From contig NC_067204.1 in the NCBI RefSeq assembly GCF_026262505.1, forward strand, positions 25,699,300 to 25,763,299: DNA of 64,000 bases. The letters run 5' to 3'. Positions 50,281 through 61,600 of this stretch are shown here, piece after piece. Position numbers and translations under genes: made by a program. The DNA comes from Trichomonas vaginalis G3 (taxonomy: Eukaryota > Parabasalia > Trichomonadida > Trichomonadidae). The notes under the pieces are model-generated. The model worked only from the letters and a program-made list of their open reading frames with translations. It made no database searches and was not told the DNA's origin. How positions within the stretch are numbered: the stretch's first letter is position 1; every line of letters begins with the position of its first letter.

Positions 50281-51864
50281 TTAATTGATTTTTGCTCCAT
50301 GTGAAATAAGAACTTCAGCTGTTTCTGTTCTATTATTTTTTGTTGCAATATGAAGAGCGGTTTGTCCATCATCATCTTTTTCATTGATATTTGCACCATG
50401 TGAAATAAGCAGTTCGGCTGTTTCTTTACTATTATTACTTACTGTAATATGAAGTGCGGTTTTTCCATCATTATCTTTTTCATTGATATTTATGCCATGT
50501 AAAATAAGAAGTTCGGCTGTTTCTATACTATTATTACTTGCTGTAATATGAAGTGCGGTTTGTCCATCATCATCTTTTTCATTGATATTTGCACCATGTG
50601 AAATAAGAACTTCAGCTGTTTCTTTACTATTTTTTCTTGCTGCATAATGAAGTGCGGTTCTTCCATCATCATCTTTTTCATTGATATTTGCACCATGTGA
50701 AATAAGAAGTTCGGCTGTTTCTATACTATTATTACTTGCTGTAATATGAAGTGCGGTTCGTCCATCATCATCTTTTTCATTGATATTTGCACCATGTGAA
50801 ATAAGAAGTTCGGCTGTTTCTTTACTATTATTACTTACTGTAATATGGAGTGCGGTTTGTCCATGCTTATCTTTGTCATTGATATTTATACCATGTTTAT
50901 TGTTGACTATAATTTGATTGTATGACTCAAGTAATAATCTGCAAATATCAGAATTTTGCGCTTTACTTGCAAAATAAATAATTCCACATTTAGTGTGATT
51001 ATGTTTGTTAGAAAATGTATTGTTTTTGAAAATATCTATTGTTTGCGGAAATGCAGCACCCCATGGAAAGATGTAATATTTGTTCCTTTTGAATAGAAGA
51101 AATACAGCATTAAGGTTTTGATATCTGATGATATCTTTGTAAATAGGTCTATAATTTGCATCTCCCATACAATTCCCTGCTTTTCCCCAATCCTCACCGT
51201 ATAAATCATCAAGCTCGAATATCTCTCTATCTAAAACATATTCAAGCAATTCGTGATTGTGTGCCCGTATAATGCTTCTGAGACAATCAATATCCATTTT
51301 ATTTTCTTTCATGCATTCGTTGATGATGTCTTGATTTCCTCCAATTACTGAGTAGATACGACAATTTTCAGTTATTTCACTGATTTGGTTCGAAATCAAG
51401 AAATAAAAAATGTTAACAGATCCAAAGTAGGCACATGCCTCAATTAGTGATAACTCTGCAAAATAACCATAATCGTAAGCATTGTTCCTGAAATTAGGAA
51501 TTTGGAGAAAAATGCCACCCGATATTGAATTTTGAGTTAAGTATTCTTTGAACTTATCAATTTGATCATGCATAACTATAAATTCAATCGAACCCTCCGT
51601 TTCAAAATGTTAATACGATACTTCGGTGAGATCAGCCCCGATCTGTTCGAGTATTTTGACGTAATTCGCTCCGGATGCATAATTGTATCTAATTGCCTCA
51701 TGAATTAACTTTGTAAGTTGCTTGATTGAAAGTTGATACTTCGAAATCAAAGTATTTGTAATTATACTGCACATATCTTCGATAGGTTCATTAGATTTTA
51801 TGTGGAAGAGCTTTTCAAGCGCCCCTATAAAATCCGCATATTGTTTAGAATGGTCAGAACTCAT
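50281..51864 (-). pseudogene. DUF3447-ankyrin protein interrupted by one in-frame stop
   Basis: From the ATG at 51862-51864 (MSSDHSKQYADFIGALEK) an N-terminal helical domain of the trichomonad ankyrin family reads to TAA at 51610-51612. The same frame continues after the stop, with an ATG at 51573, through a DUF3447 region (YFAELSLIEACAYFGSVNIF, RAHNHELLEYVL). It then enters seven ankyrin repeats of 33 residues (GQTALHITVSNNSKETAEL, LISHGANINEKDDDG). The repeats are very similar to each other, a sign of recent expansion. With one TAA as the only defect, this is either a fresh pseudogene or a sequencing error; the 430-residue downstream part could be made alone. The family is usually cytoplasmic; partner unknown. 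Confidence 0.78.
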
Positions 51865-51879
51865 AATGAAAAAAAATTT

Positions 51880-51908
51880 TTTTTGACTAGTCAAAAATCT
51901 AGATTTTT
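51880..51908. promoter_or_regulatory. Two overlapping perfect palindromes before the ankyrin gene
   Basis: TTTTTGACTAGTCAAAAA (51880-51897) and AAAAATCTAGATTTTT (51893-51908) share five bases. They lie 16-44 bases upstream of the MSSDHSKQ start and are translated only if the earlier ATG at 51930 is used, giving a strange KKSKKKSRFLTSQKK leader, so a promoter role is more likely. Confidence 0.4.
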
Positions 51909-52015
51909 TTTTTGACTTTTTTATGACCATTTTGGGTTTTAATCGATGACCTTGTAAAGACTAAGACAGCAATATCAAGCGATTTCTCATTATTCTTAGT
52001 GAACTATCTTGCTAG

Positions 52016-52267
52016 CTATGATATAATTGTTGGAACATCTGCTTGAATTCCGTCAGCTTTCCACTTCTTCAAGACTTCTGTGAAGAATCCAGTGATCATG
52101 TGGAAGAGTGTTTTGTTGCAATCAGGAAGGCTGTTGATAAGGTTCATGAATTCCTTCTTTTCGTCCTTTTGTTCCCATCCTTTCAAAAGATCATAGGAGA
52201 AAATCGGTTCTTTCGTACTTTCGATGACGGAGAACAAGGCAGAGAATAATCCATATTGATTAGTCAA
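52016..52267 (-). pseudogene. RhoGAP-like domain fragment
   Basis: 83 codons beginning right after TAA with a TTG, so no start. EPIFSYDLLKGWEQ and LINSLPDCNKTLFHMITGFF resemble the middle of RhoGAP domains (P.IPY.L...F, LP..N...L..L..F). The catalytic arginine-finger loop, which would lie earlier, is absent. A relic of a GTPase-activating protein gene. The match is moderate. Confidence 0.45.
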
Positions 52268-52702
52268 TTAACTGTACTATCATATTTTATTTAGAAGACT
52301 GCATGCCGGTAAAAACCTTTATATTAGTTCAAATTTTGAAGTATTAGATGTCTCCTTGTGTAAATGCAAGAATTTACTGCCAAGAATTAAATCTTTATAA
52401 ACTTTAATAGATTTATGTTTGTTTATTGATCTAAAAGCTTTAGCACATCTTCAATATTCAAAAGTTTCTCTGTTTCGAATAACAAAAATATGATAAACTA
52501 CCTTCTAGTTTTGTTTTTAGTTGTTTAGACTCTTCAGAAGACCTTAAACTTAAATTTTCGGCTAAACATTAAAGATATTTCTTAATTTACAAAGAATTAG
52601 TTGTTTAAGAATTTAAGCATATTAAGTTTTCAACTTCAAATTTTAAATGAAATTTTCAAAAAGAATTTTTATTAATATTAATATAAAAAAAATAAGATTT
52701 CA
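52268..52702. other. Spacer, no gene seen
   Basis: AT-rich sequence with stops in all frames. Confidence 0.5.
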
Positions 52703-53536
52703 TTAAGTAGAATCTACAACATAAATAATGCTACCATTTTGTATATCATGGCTCATAAGGCTGCTGCCGTTGTCTATATATGTTCCATCAAATATTAAGC
52801 GTTGTTGGCTAACTGAAATTCCTTTTGTTTGCTGAATAATGTATTTAAGTTCTATACCTCTTATTGATAGGTCAATGTTTGGAATTGTTGTTGATTCTCT
52901 GTTGACTCGAATTTCAAGAGAAACTCTTGGTAAACTATTATCTCCAGATTGTGATGGTGTAAGAGATGGAAAATTATCTAGTCTCAGTAAGTCAAGTGTA
53001 GCACCATTGTGGAGACGATAGAAATTTAATGAATTTTCGTTTTCAAGAAGAGTATCATTGTAAAATAAAATTTGTCTATCAGGGTCGACTGATAATTTTG
53101 CTTTGATCTGTTGTTTAAGATCTAGAATTGTACTGTCTAAAGATATAGAAATTGGAATATGGTCAGATGATGATTTTCTAATATTGACTTCGATTTTAAT
53201 ATCATCTGATATCTCTTTAAAGTATGAAAATAAACTTTGGAGAGTATTAATACCAAGAACCGAAGAAATTGTATCTGAAACTTCTTTTGCATCAGATTTA
53301 TTTTTGAATTCTGTCGTGTGAGCATGACTAAGTATCATAAGCAAGTCAATTTTACCAAAATATTTGGATAAATTAAAAAATAATGTTGAATATTGTGAAG
53401 AAGTTAACGTTATTTTGTCAAGAAGCTTGCACACTTGGTATGCTTTCAATCTTTTAAGGAAACATTCATTATCAATGTATTTATTAGTATTCTTAATAAA
53501 ATCTTCTTCGTTGATATCTTCTTCTTCGTTATGCAT
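52703..53536 (-). CDS. Ubiquitin-like family protein, copy D, without C-domain
   Basis: 277 residues starting MHNEEEDINEEDF. N-domain at about 10-105 ([41 protein letters not shown]). First ubiquitin-like domain at about 113-185 (LDLKQQIKAKLSVDPDRQIL, LHNGATLDLLRLD). Second at about 205-275 (LEIRVNRESTTIPN, KGISVSQQRLIFDGTYID, IQNGSIIYVVD). It ends DST with no LRLRGG and no KPVIYLYP domain. A natural shorter version of the family: there is no visible remnant of the C-domain downstream. Confidence 0.75.
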   Translation of the reverse strand: MHNEEEDINEEDFIKNTNKYIDNECFLKRLKAYQVCKLLDKITLTSSQYSTLFFNLSKYFGKIDLLMILSHAHTTEFKNKSDAKEVSDTISSVLGINTLQSLFSYFKEISDDIKIEVNIRKSSSDHIPISISLDSTILDLKQQIKAKLSVDPDRQILFYNDTLLENENSLNFYRLHNGATLDLLRLDNFPSLTPSQSGDNSLPRVSLEIRVNRESTTIPNIDLSIRGIELKYIIQQTKGISVSQQRLIFDGTYIDNGSSLMSHDIQNGSIIYVVDST

Positions 53537-53806
53537 AAAAAAATTGTCAAGATGTCAAATTTGAAAATAGATTCTCCAACGATTTGCTTTACTTTTTAGT
53601 GAAATCAGCATTCTCGGACTAGGTGAATGTCTTTCAATCAATATCAATTAATTAAGTAGATTTTTTTGTCAAAAAATTTCTTTTTAAATAATAATGTCAT
53701 TCTATAGTTTTATGGATGTTTCTGTGAAATACTCTTGAAAGAATTTCAATGTGTTCTCAAAAATATCAGTATTAAAATAAAATTATAAATTTGCCACAGT
53801 TTTTAT

Positions 53807-55213
53807 ATGAATTGCTGTTGTGAGCATCATGATTTGGAATATATTGGAAGAAACATTGAAAAATACATCAACGATGAAGAACTATTTTCATCCTTGAAAG
53901 TAAAAGAAGTTTGTCAAGTCTTAGATAATGCAAGATTGAATCCGTCTCAGTATTCATGCTTAATTATCAATCTGTCGAAGTACTTTGGCAAATATGATAT
54001 GCTATCTATTTTGAATCATGCTCACACATCAGAATTCAAAAGTCGTTCTGAAGCATGTATGGTTTGTGACTCTATTTCTTCTATTCTTGGCATTGGAACT
54101 CTTCATAATTTGTTTTCGTATTACATGGAATCCTCAAAAGATCTTGAAATCAAAATTAAAGTCTGGATTTCAGTTGATGAATTTCGATATTTCATTATTA
54201 CATCAAAAACCACGGTTCTTGATCTTAAGAATAAGATTTACAATGATTTATCAATTCATCCAATTAATCAAATATTAATGTTTAAAGGGGATTGGCTTAA
54301 TAACGAAGAAATATTAACCAAATGCCATATACACGATGAATCAGATATTGATTTAATAAGAATCAATTATAAACCATCTTATATGGAAATTTTTATCAAA
54401 ACTCTTACTGGGAAACATATTTTGATTCATGTTGAACCTGATTTCCTTGTTGACGACTTATACAGGATTTTATCCGGAAAAGTAGGTATTCCAGCAGATC
54501 AACAACGTTTAGTATTTAATGGAAAGCAATTAGAAAGAGGGAATACATTAAAAGACTATGGAATTCAGGAATATTCAATACTTCATTTAGTTTTAAGACT
54601 TGTTGGTGCAAAACCAGTTATTTATTTGTATCCAGAGGAAGAAACAGATGTCACAGTCAACATCAAAGCAAAGGATGGTGAATTTTCATTTGTTTATCCA
54701 TCATTTGATCATGATAGTACATGGCATGTTCATGCATTTCCAAATGGTGATCTTGTCCATCATGGTCATCATCATCCATGTCTTTTCTGGGAAAGTCTTT
54801 TCTACCCATCATTTGATAATGGTAATAACAATGATAATGAGAATGATAATGAAAATAGAGAAGGCTTTGTTATCGAAGGTCGTCAAGTTGTTTCATTCTT
54901 TGAAGATACTCTTCGTCATATTAATCTTTCCGATCGTGAGATCTTCGACTTTATTACATTTTGGTGTCCTAAACTTATCGACATGAAATACATCAAGATC
55001 ACATTCCACTTCGACGACTATTGTTCACAGTTTCCTCTTTCTATTTCTCCATCTCCTCGACACGTCAACCGTATTTTCTTTTGTGCTACTCCTCTTTCAA
55101 CACATATTTCTCTTCGACGTCCAAATCTTCCTACATTTTCACGTGATGGTTTCACCGTTATTGAATGGGGCGGATGCATCAACACCGATGATGATCGACG
55201 ACTTCTCAAATAA
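53807..55213 (+). CDS. Ubiquitin-like/KPVIYLYP fusion protein, copy E, complete
   Basis: 468 residues, the best full-length member. N-domain 8-105 ([55 protein letters not shown]). Ubiquitin-like domain 1 at about 114-190. Domain 2 at about 195-270 ([45 protein letters not shown]). C-domain 271-468: [35 protein letters not shown], an Asn/Asp/Glu-rich variable loop, [64 protein letters not shown]...FTVVEWGG domains are known to me from Firmicutes proteins of unknown function, so transfer from bacteria is likely. No signal peptide or membrane segment is seen. Confidence 0.85.
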   Translation: MNCCCEHHDLEYIGRNIEKYINDEELFSSLKVKEVCQVLDNARLNPSQYSCLIINLSKYFGKYDMLSILNHAHTSEFKSRSEACMVCDSISSILGIGTLHNLFSYYMESSKDLEIKIKVWISVDEFRYFIITSKTTVLDLKNKIYNDLSIHPINQILMFKGDWLNNEEILTKCHIHDESDIDLIRINYKPSYMEIFIKTLTGKHILIHVEPDFLVDDLYRILSGKVGIPADQQRLVFNGKQLERGNTLKDYGIQEYSILHLVLRLVGAKPVIYLYPEEETDVTVNIKAKDGEFSFVYPSFDHDSTWHVHAFPNGDLVHHGHHHPCLFWESLFYPSFDNGNNNDNENDNENREGFVIEGRQVVSFFEDTLRHINLSDREIFDFITFWCPKLIDMKYIKITFHFDDYCSQFPLSISPSPRHVNRIFFCATPLSTHISLRRPNLPTFSRDGFTVIEWGGCINTDDDRRLLK

Positions 55214-55678
55214 ATTTTGATTTAAAAGAAAATGTGAAATATACACATCATACAAGTATAACCGATATTATTATAAAATTATTCATTGCGAGAGAGACTC
55301 CATGTATCCCAAGTATATTGAGAACTTTTGTAAGGAAATTGAAAGATTTAGTTAAAAAAAAAGAGAAAAATCTCGTGAAAGAATCATAGATTTGGTGGTG
55401 TCAGAAGGTATGAGAATTGGATAAAATATGATAGTATGCTCCATTATGAATAGTAAATGAATCTTACATCAAAAAAATCATCTGGGAAAAGTAGTTTTTT
55501 ACTCGAAAAATGTTTTGAAAATAAAATAAGAAAAAATTTTAACATAAAAACCAGAATTTATTACCTCGGGGAACGTTTCTCAGCACCAGTATTTCTACTT
55601 CATAAGTTAGAATATGCCAAAAAATTGAGAAAAATTAGAAAGTGGTATGTATAAATGATTAAAATATATATATAATAT
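55214..55678. other. Spacer, no gene seen
   Basis: AT-rich. A 65-codon frame at 55457-55654 is unsupported. Confidence 0.5.
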
Positions 55679-58600
55679 TTATTCGAACAATGAATTCAAT
55701 TGTGAAATACAGTTTTGAGGGTCTTCGCTCTTTATTATAGTCTGGATTGCGTAGATGATTTGTTTCGCGTTCTGGTATTTCTCACGCCATCTTGCTTCGC
55801 GAGAAATGTGTCTCTTTGCCTTTTCGACCAAAGGAGTGATACTTGAAACGTCGAAGTTTATTTCAGTGCTGTCAATTCCTAGTACTGGAGCCAAGCTCTC
55901 GATGACTGTTTTCTCGATTGCTTTGATGTTGTTGAGTTTGTTATCCACGATTTGTAACTTTGAAACAATTTTGTCAATTGCGGATTTGAACATGTTGAAT
56001 TTCTTTTCAACTTCTGCCAAAACTTTCTTTTCTCTTTGCTTGAATTCTTCTGCAATTGATTGGCATTTGTTTTGATATTCTTCTGAGATACGACGCTTCT
56101 CTTCGACCTCGAATTTAAGTTGAGAAATTTCTTTCATGTTCTGTTCTCTTTCCATTTTAACAATTCTTTCTTTCTCTTGTTCGGCAATCTCCAAATCTTT
56201 CTTCAATGCATAGATTTGTTCTGATGATTCTTCATTTGTTTCTTTGATTTCTTCGATTTGTTTCTGCAAAATCTTCATTTTTTCATCCATTTCTTCGTTT
56301 TCTTCAATCAAATCTTCATTTTGTTTCTTGTATTGTTCAACTTCTTTCTTCAATTCTTCAATTTGTTTTTGAAGATTTTCTTGTTCGGAATTAACATTTT
56401 CTTCTTCTTTTTGAGATTTCTGTTCTTCCAGTTTCTCAATTTCTTGTGTTAAATCATCAACTTCTTTCTTCAAATCTTCATTTTCTTTTTGTTTTTGTTC
56501 ATTTTCTTTTTGATTTTCTTCTTGTTTTTGTTTCAAATCGTTGTTTTCTTTGATGATTTGTTCGATTTGTTCGTTCAATCCGTCGATTTCTTCATCTTTT
56601 TCTTGTAATTTTACTTTGAGATCTCTTATTTCTGCGTCAACATTGTTCTGCAAATCATTGACGTTGTTAATCAGAACTTCTTTCTCTTGTGTCAGTCTCT
56701 CGATTGTTATGTCTAATTCCGCATTCTTCTTTGCGAATTCTTGGAGACTTGAAACTAATTTTTCATTGTGTTTCGTCTTTGATTCCAATTCATTTGAAAT
56801 TGTTTCTTTTTCATTCTTCAATTCTTCAATTTGTTTTTGAAGATTTTCTTGTTCGGAATTAACATTTTCTTCTTTCTGAGATTTCTGTTCTTCCAGTTTC
56901 TCAATTTCTTGTGTTAAATCTTCAACTTCTTTCTTTAAATCTACATTTTGTTTTTGATTTTCTTCAATTTTTTGTTTGATTTCTTCAATTTCTTTCTGTT
57001 TTTCATCTAATTTTTGATTCATTTCTTCATTTTCTTGAGTTAAATCATCAATTTCTTTCTGTTTTTCTTCGAAATTCTTCTTAATTTCTTCTATTTCTTT
57101 TTGTTTTTCTTCTGATGATTGATTCATTCCTTTCTTCAAATCATCATTTTCTTTTTGAAGATTTTCAATTTGATTTTGATTTTCTTCGAAATTCTTCTTA
57201 ATTTCGTCGACTTCTTTTTGAAGATTTTCTTTTTCTTTCTTCAAATCATCATTTTCTTTCTGTTTTTCATCTAATTTTTGATTGATTTCTTCGATTTCTT
57301 GAGTTAAATCATCAATTTCTTTTTGATTCTTTTCGCTTTCTTCAGCATTTTGAGAGTTGATTTCTTCAATCTTTTGTTTGAGATCTTCAACAGTTTTCTG
57401 TCTTTCGCCAATTTCTTTTTGAAGTTCTTCGATTTTCTCTGTAATTTCTCCATTTTCTTTCTTAAGATTTTCGTTTTCTTTCATCAATTCTTCTTGTGCA
57501 GAATCAGAATCTTTCTTTAATAACTCGTTTTCTGACTTCAAATCTTCGTTTTCTTTCTGAAGTTTTTCTGTTTCTGTCACTTTTTCATTCAATTTTTCAT
57601 AAATTTCTGACAAATTTTGTGACAATTTTTCATTTTCTTCAGCCAAATTATCTAATTTGAGAGAAATGTCTTCTTTAGCTGTTTCAGCTTCATCTATTTC
57701 TCTTGTCTTCTGACTGATGGAATCTTCTAATTCTGTCACTTTTTGTGTCAAATTTTCCAACTTTTTATTGAAATCTTTTTCTGAATTTTCTTTTTCAGAT
57801 TTGAGTTCATTTATTTCTTGTTTTAATTTCTCTTTTTCTGATTCATCTGAGAGTTTCTGAGCCAATTCTTCTATTTGTTTCTCAAGTTCATTCTTATCTT
57901 CGTTCAATTTGTTGTTTTGTTCAGATAAATCAGTGTTTTTCTGCTTCAAATCAATGATTTCTTCATCTTTGACTTGAATAAGATCTTTTTCATCTGAAAC
58001 TTTTTGTTTCAGTTTCTCAATCTGTTGGTTCAACTCAATCACGAACTTCTGGTCTTTGTCTTCACTTTCTGACATCGACTTCTTCAGTAATTCTATTTGA
58101 TCTTGCAAATCCTTTATTTCATTGTTAAATTCTTCATTTTCTTTCTTAAGATTTTCAACTTTTTCTTCATTTTCGTTTTGTAAATCTTCGATTTGTTTCT
58201 TGAGTTCAGAAAGTTGATTCTTGTAGTCTTCATTTTCTTCAATGAGAGCTTTTTCTGTTTCTTCTTTTTCTTTCTGCAAATCATCAATTTGTTTGTTCAT
58301 TTCATTGAGCGAATTCTCTTTTTCTTTCTGCAAATTCTCATTTTGGTTCTTTATTTCATCAATTTGTTTCTGTAAATCTTCGATTTGATTCATTAATTCG
58401 TTGATTTCTGTTTCTTTTTCTTCTGTTTGTTTTTGAAGTTCTTCCTTCAATTCATTGATTTGTTTGTCTTTTTCTTCTATTTGTTTCTTGATTTCGTTCA
58501 TTTCATCTTCTTTTTCATTGATTTGTTTGACAGTTTCTTCTTCATTTTCTTCTTTTTGTTTGGATAAATCTTCAATTAATTTATCTTTTTCGTTGATTTC

Positions 58601-61600
58601 ATTTTGTTTTTCTTCAATTTGTTGTTGAAGTTCTTCTATTTGTTTCTTCAACTCATTAATTTCATTTTCTTTTTCTTCAATAACTTTTTGTTTTCCTTCT
58701 TTTTCATTCGATGAATCATTGATTTCTTTCTTCAAATCACTGAGTTCATTCTCTTTTTCTTCCTTTTCATTAGATAAATCTTCAATTTGTTTCTTGGGTT
58801 CATTAATTTCATTTTGTTTTTCTTCTGTTTGTTTCTGAAGTTCTTCAACTGATTTTTCTTTTTCTTCTTTTTCTTTCTGGAAATCTTCAATTTGGTTCTT
58901 CAACTCATTAATTTCATTATCTTTATCAGTTGATAAATCTTCGATTTCATTTTCTTTTTCTTCTGTTTGTTTTTGAAGCTCTTCAATTTGTTTCTCTTTT
59001 TCTTCCTTTTCATTAGATAAATCATTAATTTGTTTCTTCAACTCATTAATTTCATTTTCTCTTTCTTCAACAACTTTTTGAAGTTCTTCTTTTTCTTTAG
59101 ATAAATCTTCTGTTTGTTTCTGAAGTTCTTCATTTAATTTGTTGATTTCATTTTGTTTTTCATCATTTTCTTTCTTCAAATCACTTAATTCATTCTCTTT
59201 TTCATCAACAACTTTTTGAAGTTCTTCTTTTTCTTTAGATAAATCTTCAATTTGTTTCTTGAGTTCATTAATTTCATTCTCTTTTTCCTCTGTTTGTTTC
59301 TGAAGTTCTTCAACTGATTTTTCTTTTTCTTCTTTCTCTTTCTTGAAATCATTAATTTCATTTTGTTTTTCATCAACAGCTTTTTGAAGTTCTTCGTTTT
59401 CATTAGATAAATCATTAATTAATTTTTCTTTTTCTTCTTTCTCTTTCTTGAAATCATTAATTTCATTCTCTTTTTCATCAACAGCTTTTTGAAGTTCTTC
59501 GTTTTCATTAGATAAATCATTAATTAATTTTTCTTTTTCTTCTTTCTCTTTCTTGAAATCATTAATTTCATTCTCTTTTTCATCAACAGCTTTTTGAAGT
59601 TCTTCGTTTTCATTAGATAAATCATTAATTAATTTTTCTTTTTCTTCTTTCTCTTTTTGAAGTTCTTCATTTAATTTGTTGATTTCGTTGTTTTTCTCCT
59701 GAATTAAGTTGGAGAATTCGTCATTGTTTTGTTTGGACAATTCTTCATTTTGTTTGTTGATTTCTTCGATTTCTTTGTTCAATTTCTCAATTTTTTCTTC
59801 ATTTTGAGATTTTTCTTGTTCACTCTTGTTCTTCAATTCATTTAGTTCATGATCAACTGATTCTTTCTCCGAAATCAGCTTAGATTTTTCATCTTCATAA
59901 TTTTGCTTCATTTCATCAAGTTTTTGTTGCAGATCTTGATTTTCATGTGATAAACTATCAATTTCTGACTGTTTTTGGTCGATTTCTGACTGTTTTTCTT
60001 CAATAATTTTTTCATTTTCAGAAATCATCGAATTCAAATCAGAAATTTTCTGATTCATCTCAACCAAAGTCTTTTTATCTCCTTCTTCGGACTCTTCCAT
60101 TGACTTTTTGAGGTTTTCAAGTTGGGAATTGAGAGATTCGATTTCTTTCTCTTTGTTTTCGATTTCTTCTGCTGATCTCTTGATTTCTTCTTCAAGTTTG
60201 GCTTTGTTTGTCATGTTTTCATCGTTTTCTTTTTGTAATTCAGAAATTTGATTATCTTTGGACTGAATTAGGTCATTGAGCTTGCCAATTTCATCAGAAT
60301 TACTTAGAGAGAGCTGTTCGATGTCTGCTTTGACTTTATCGTTCTCTTTTTGTAATTTTGATTTTTCATTGGACAAAACTTCGAAATCTCTCTTCAACTT
60401 TGAGTTTTCGTGATCTAAAGAACCGATTTGTTCAGTTAATGTCTTGTTTTCTGACTTCAAAGCTAAAGATGAATTTTCTAATTCGGATATCTTTGAAGAA
60501 AGTAAATCTAACTGCTTGAGAAGGTTCTCATTGTTGGTATTATTGGAAGATTGAAGGTCAGTGATCGCTTGTGACTTTTCATTGTTCTCGGATTTCAATT
60601 TTTCAATTTCTGAAGTGGAATCTTCGAGTTTTTGACTTAATTCAGCTTGTGATGCTGTTAACTGGTCGTTAGAAACCTTGTATTTGTCAACTTTCTGCTG
60701 TAATTCGGAAATTTGAGAATTATATTCTGAAATTTGTTGATTATTTGATTCGATTTGGGATTTGAGGTCATTAATATCTGATTCTGCAGCAAGCAGTTTC
60801 TCGTTTAGCTCATTTTGACCAACTTTTTCATCATTTGATTCAGATTTAAGTTTTTCGTAGTTTTCTTGTGATTCTTTGAGTTGATCTGTCAATTGTTGAT
60901 TCTTCTCATTCAATTCATCTATGAGTTTCTGCTTTTCTTGTTGAATTTCTTGATTTTCTTTATCAGAGTTTTCGATTTCAGTTTGTAAAGCTTGGATATC
61001 AGATAGATGCTTTGAAATATCATCATCTTTCTGGTTGATGATCTTTTTAAGCTTTTCAATTTGATTCTTCAAATCATCTTGAGAGTTTTGCATTTCTGTA
61101 TTGGAATTCTGTAAAGACTGAATTGTTTCCGTAAGTTCTTTAATCTTTTGTTCACTATCTGTGCTTTCTTGGCTCTTTGAATTAAGTTTTTCTTCATTTT
61201 CTTGAAGAATAGCTTCTAATTCAGTATTGTGAGATTTGGACTTGTCAAGTTCTTCCTTTAATCTATTGATTTCGTCCTCTAATTCGGAAATTACTTCGCC
61301 ATCATCGGAGTGTCCTGATTCTTTTGATTTGCTCGACTCAGAAAGCTCTTTGATCTTGTTTTCGTAGTCTTGTTTGAGAGTTTCTATTTCTTTATTGAGG
61401 TTTTCGTTTTTAGTTTTTTCTTGTTCTAATTCCGCCGACAGAGATTCAATTTCTTCTGTCAACTCATTAATTTCTTCATCATTATTCTCGGTTTCAACCT
61501 TTTTCTTGAGTTCTTCAATTTCTGCTGAGAGTTGTGAATTTGAATTTTTGAGATTGTCTCTTTCTGACGTAATTTCATCAAGCTTTTGCTTGAGCTCAGT

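Noticed and set aside
42434-55213. Simple inverted duplication of a surface-protein plus ubiquitin-like gene pair
   Set aside because: Gene order and strand (surface +, Ubl +, surface -, Ubl -) do not give a mirror image, so several separate rearrangements are needed.
59185-59415. Second protein in another frame of the coiled-coil gene (lysine/methionine-rich 76-codon frame)
   Set aside because: It is a by-product of the biased codon content of the repeat region.
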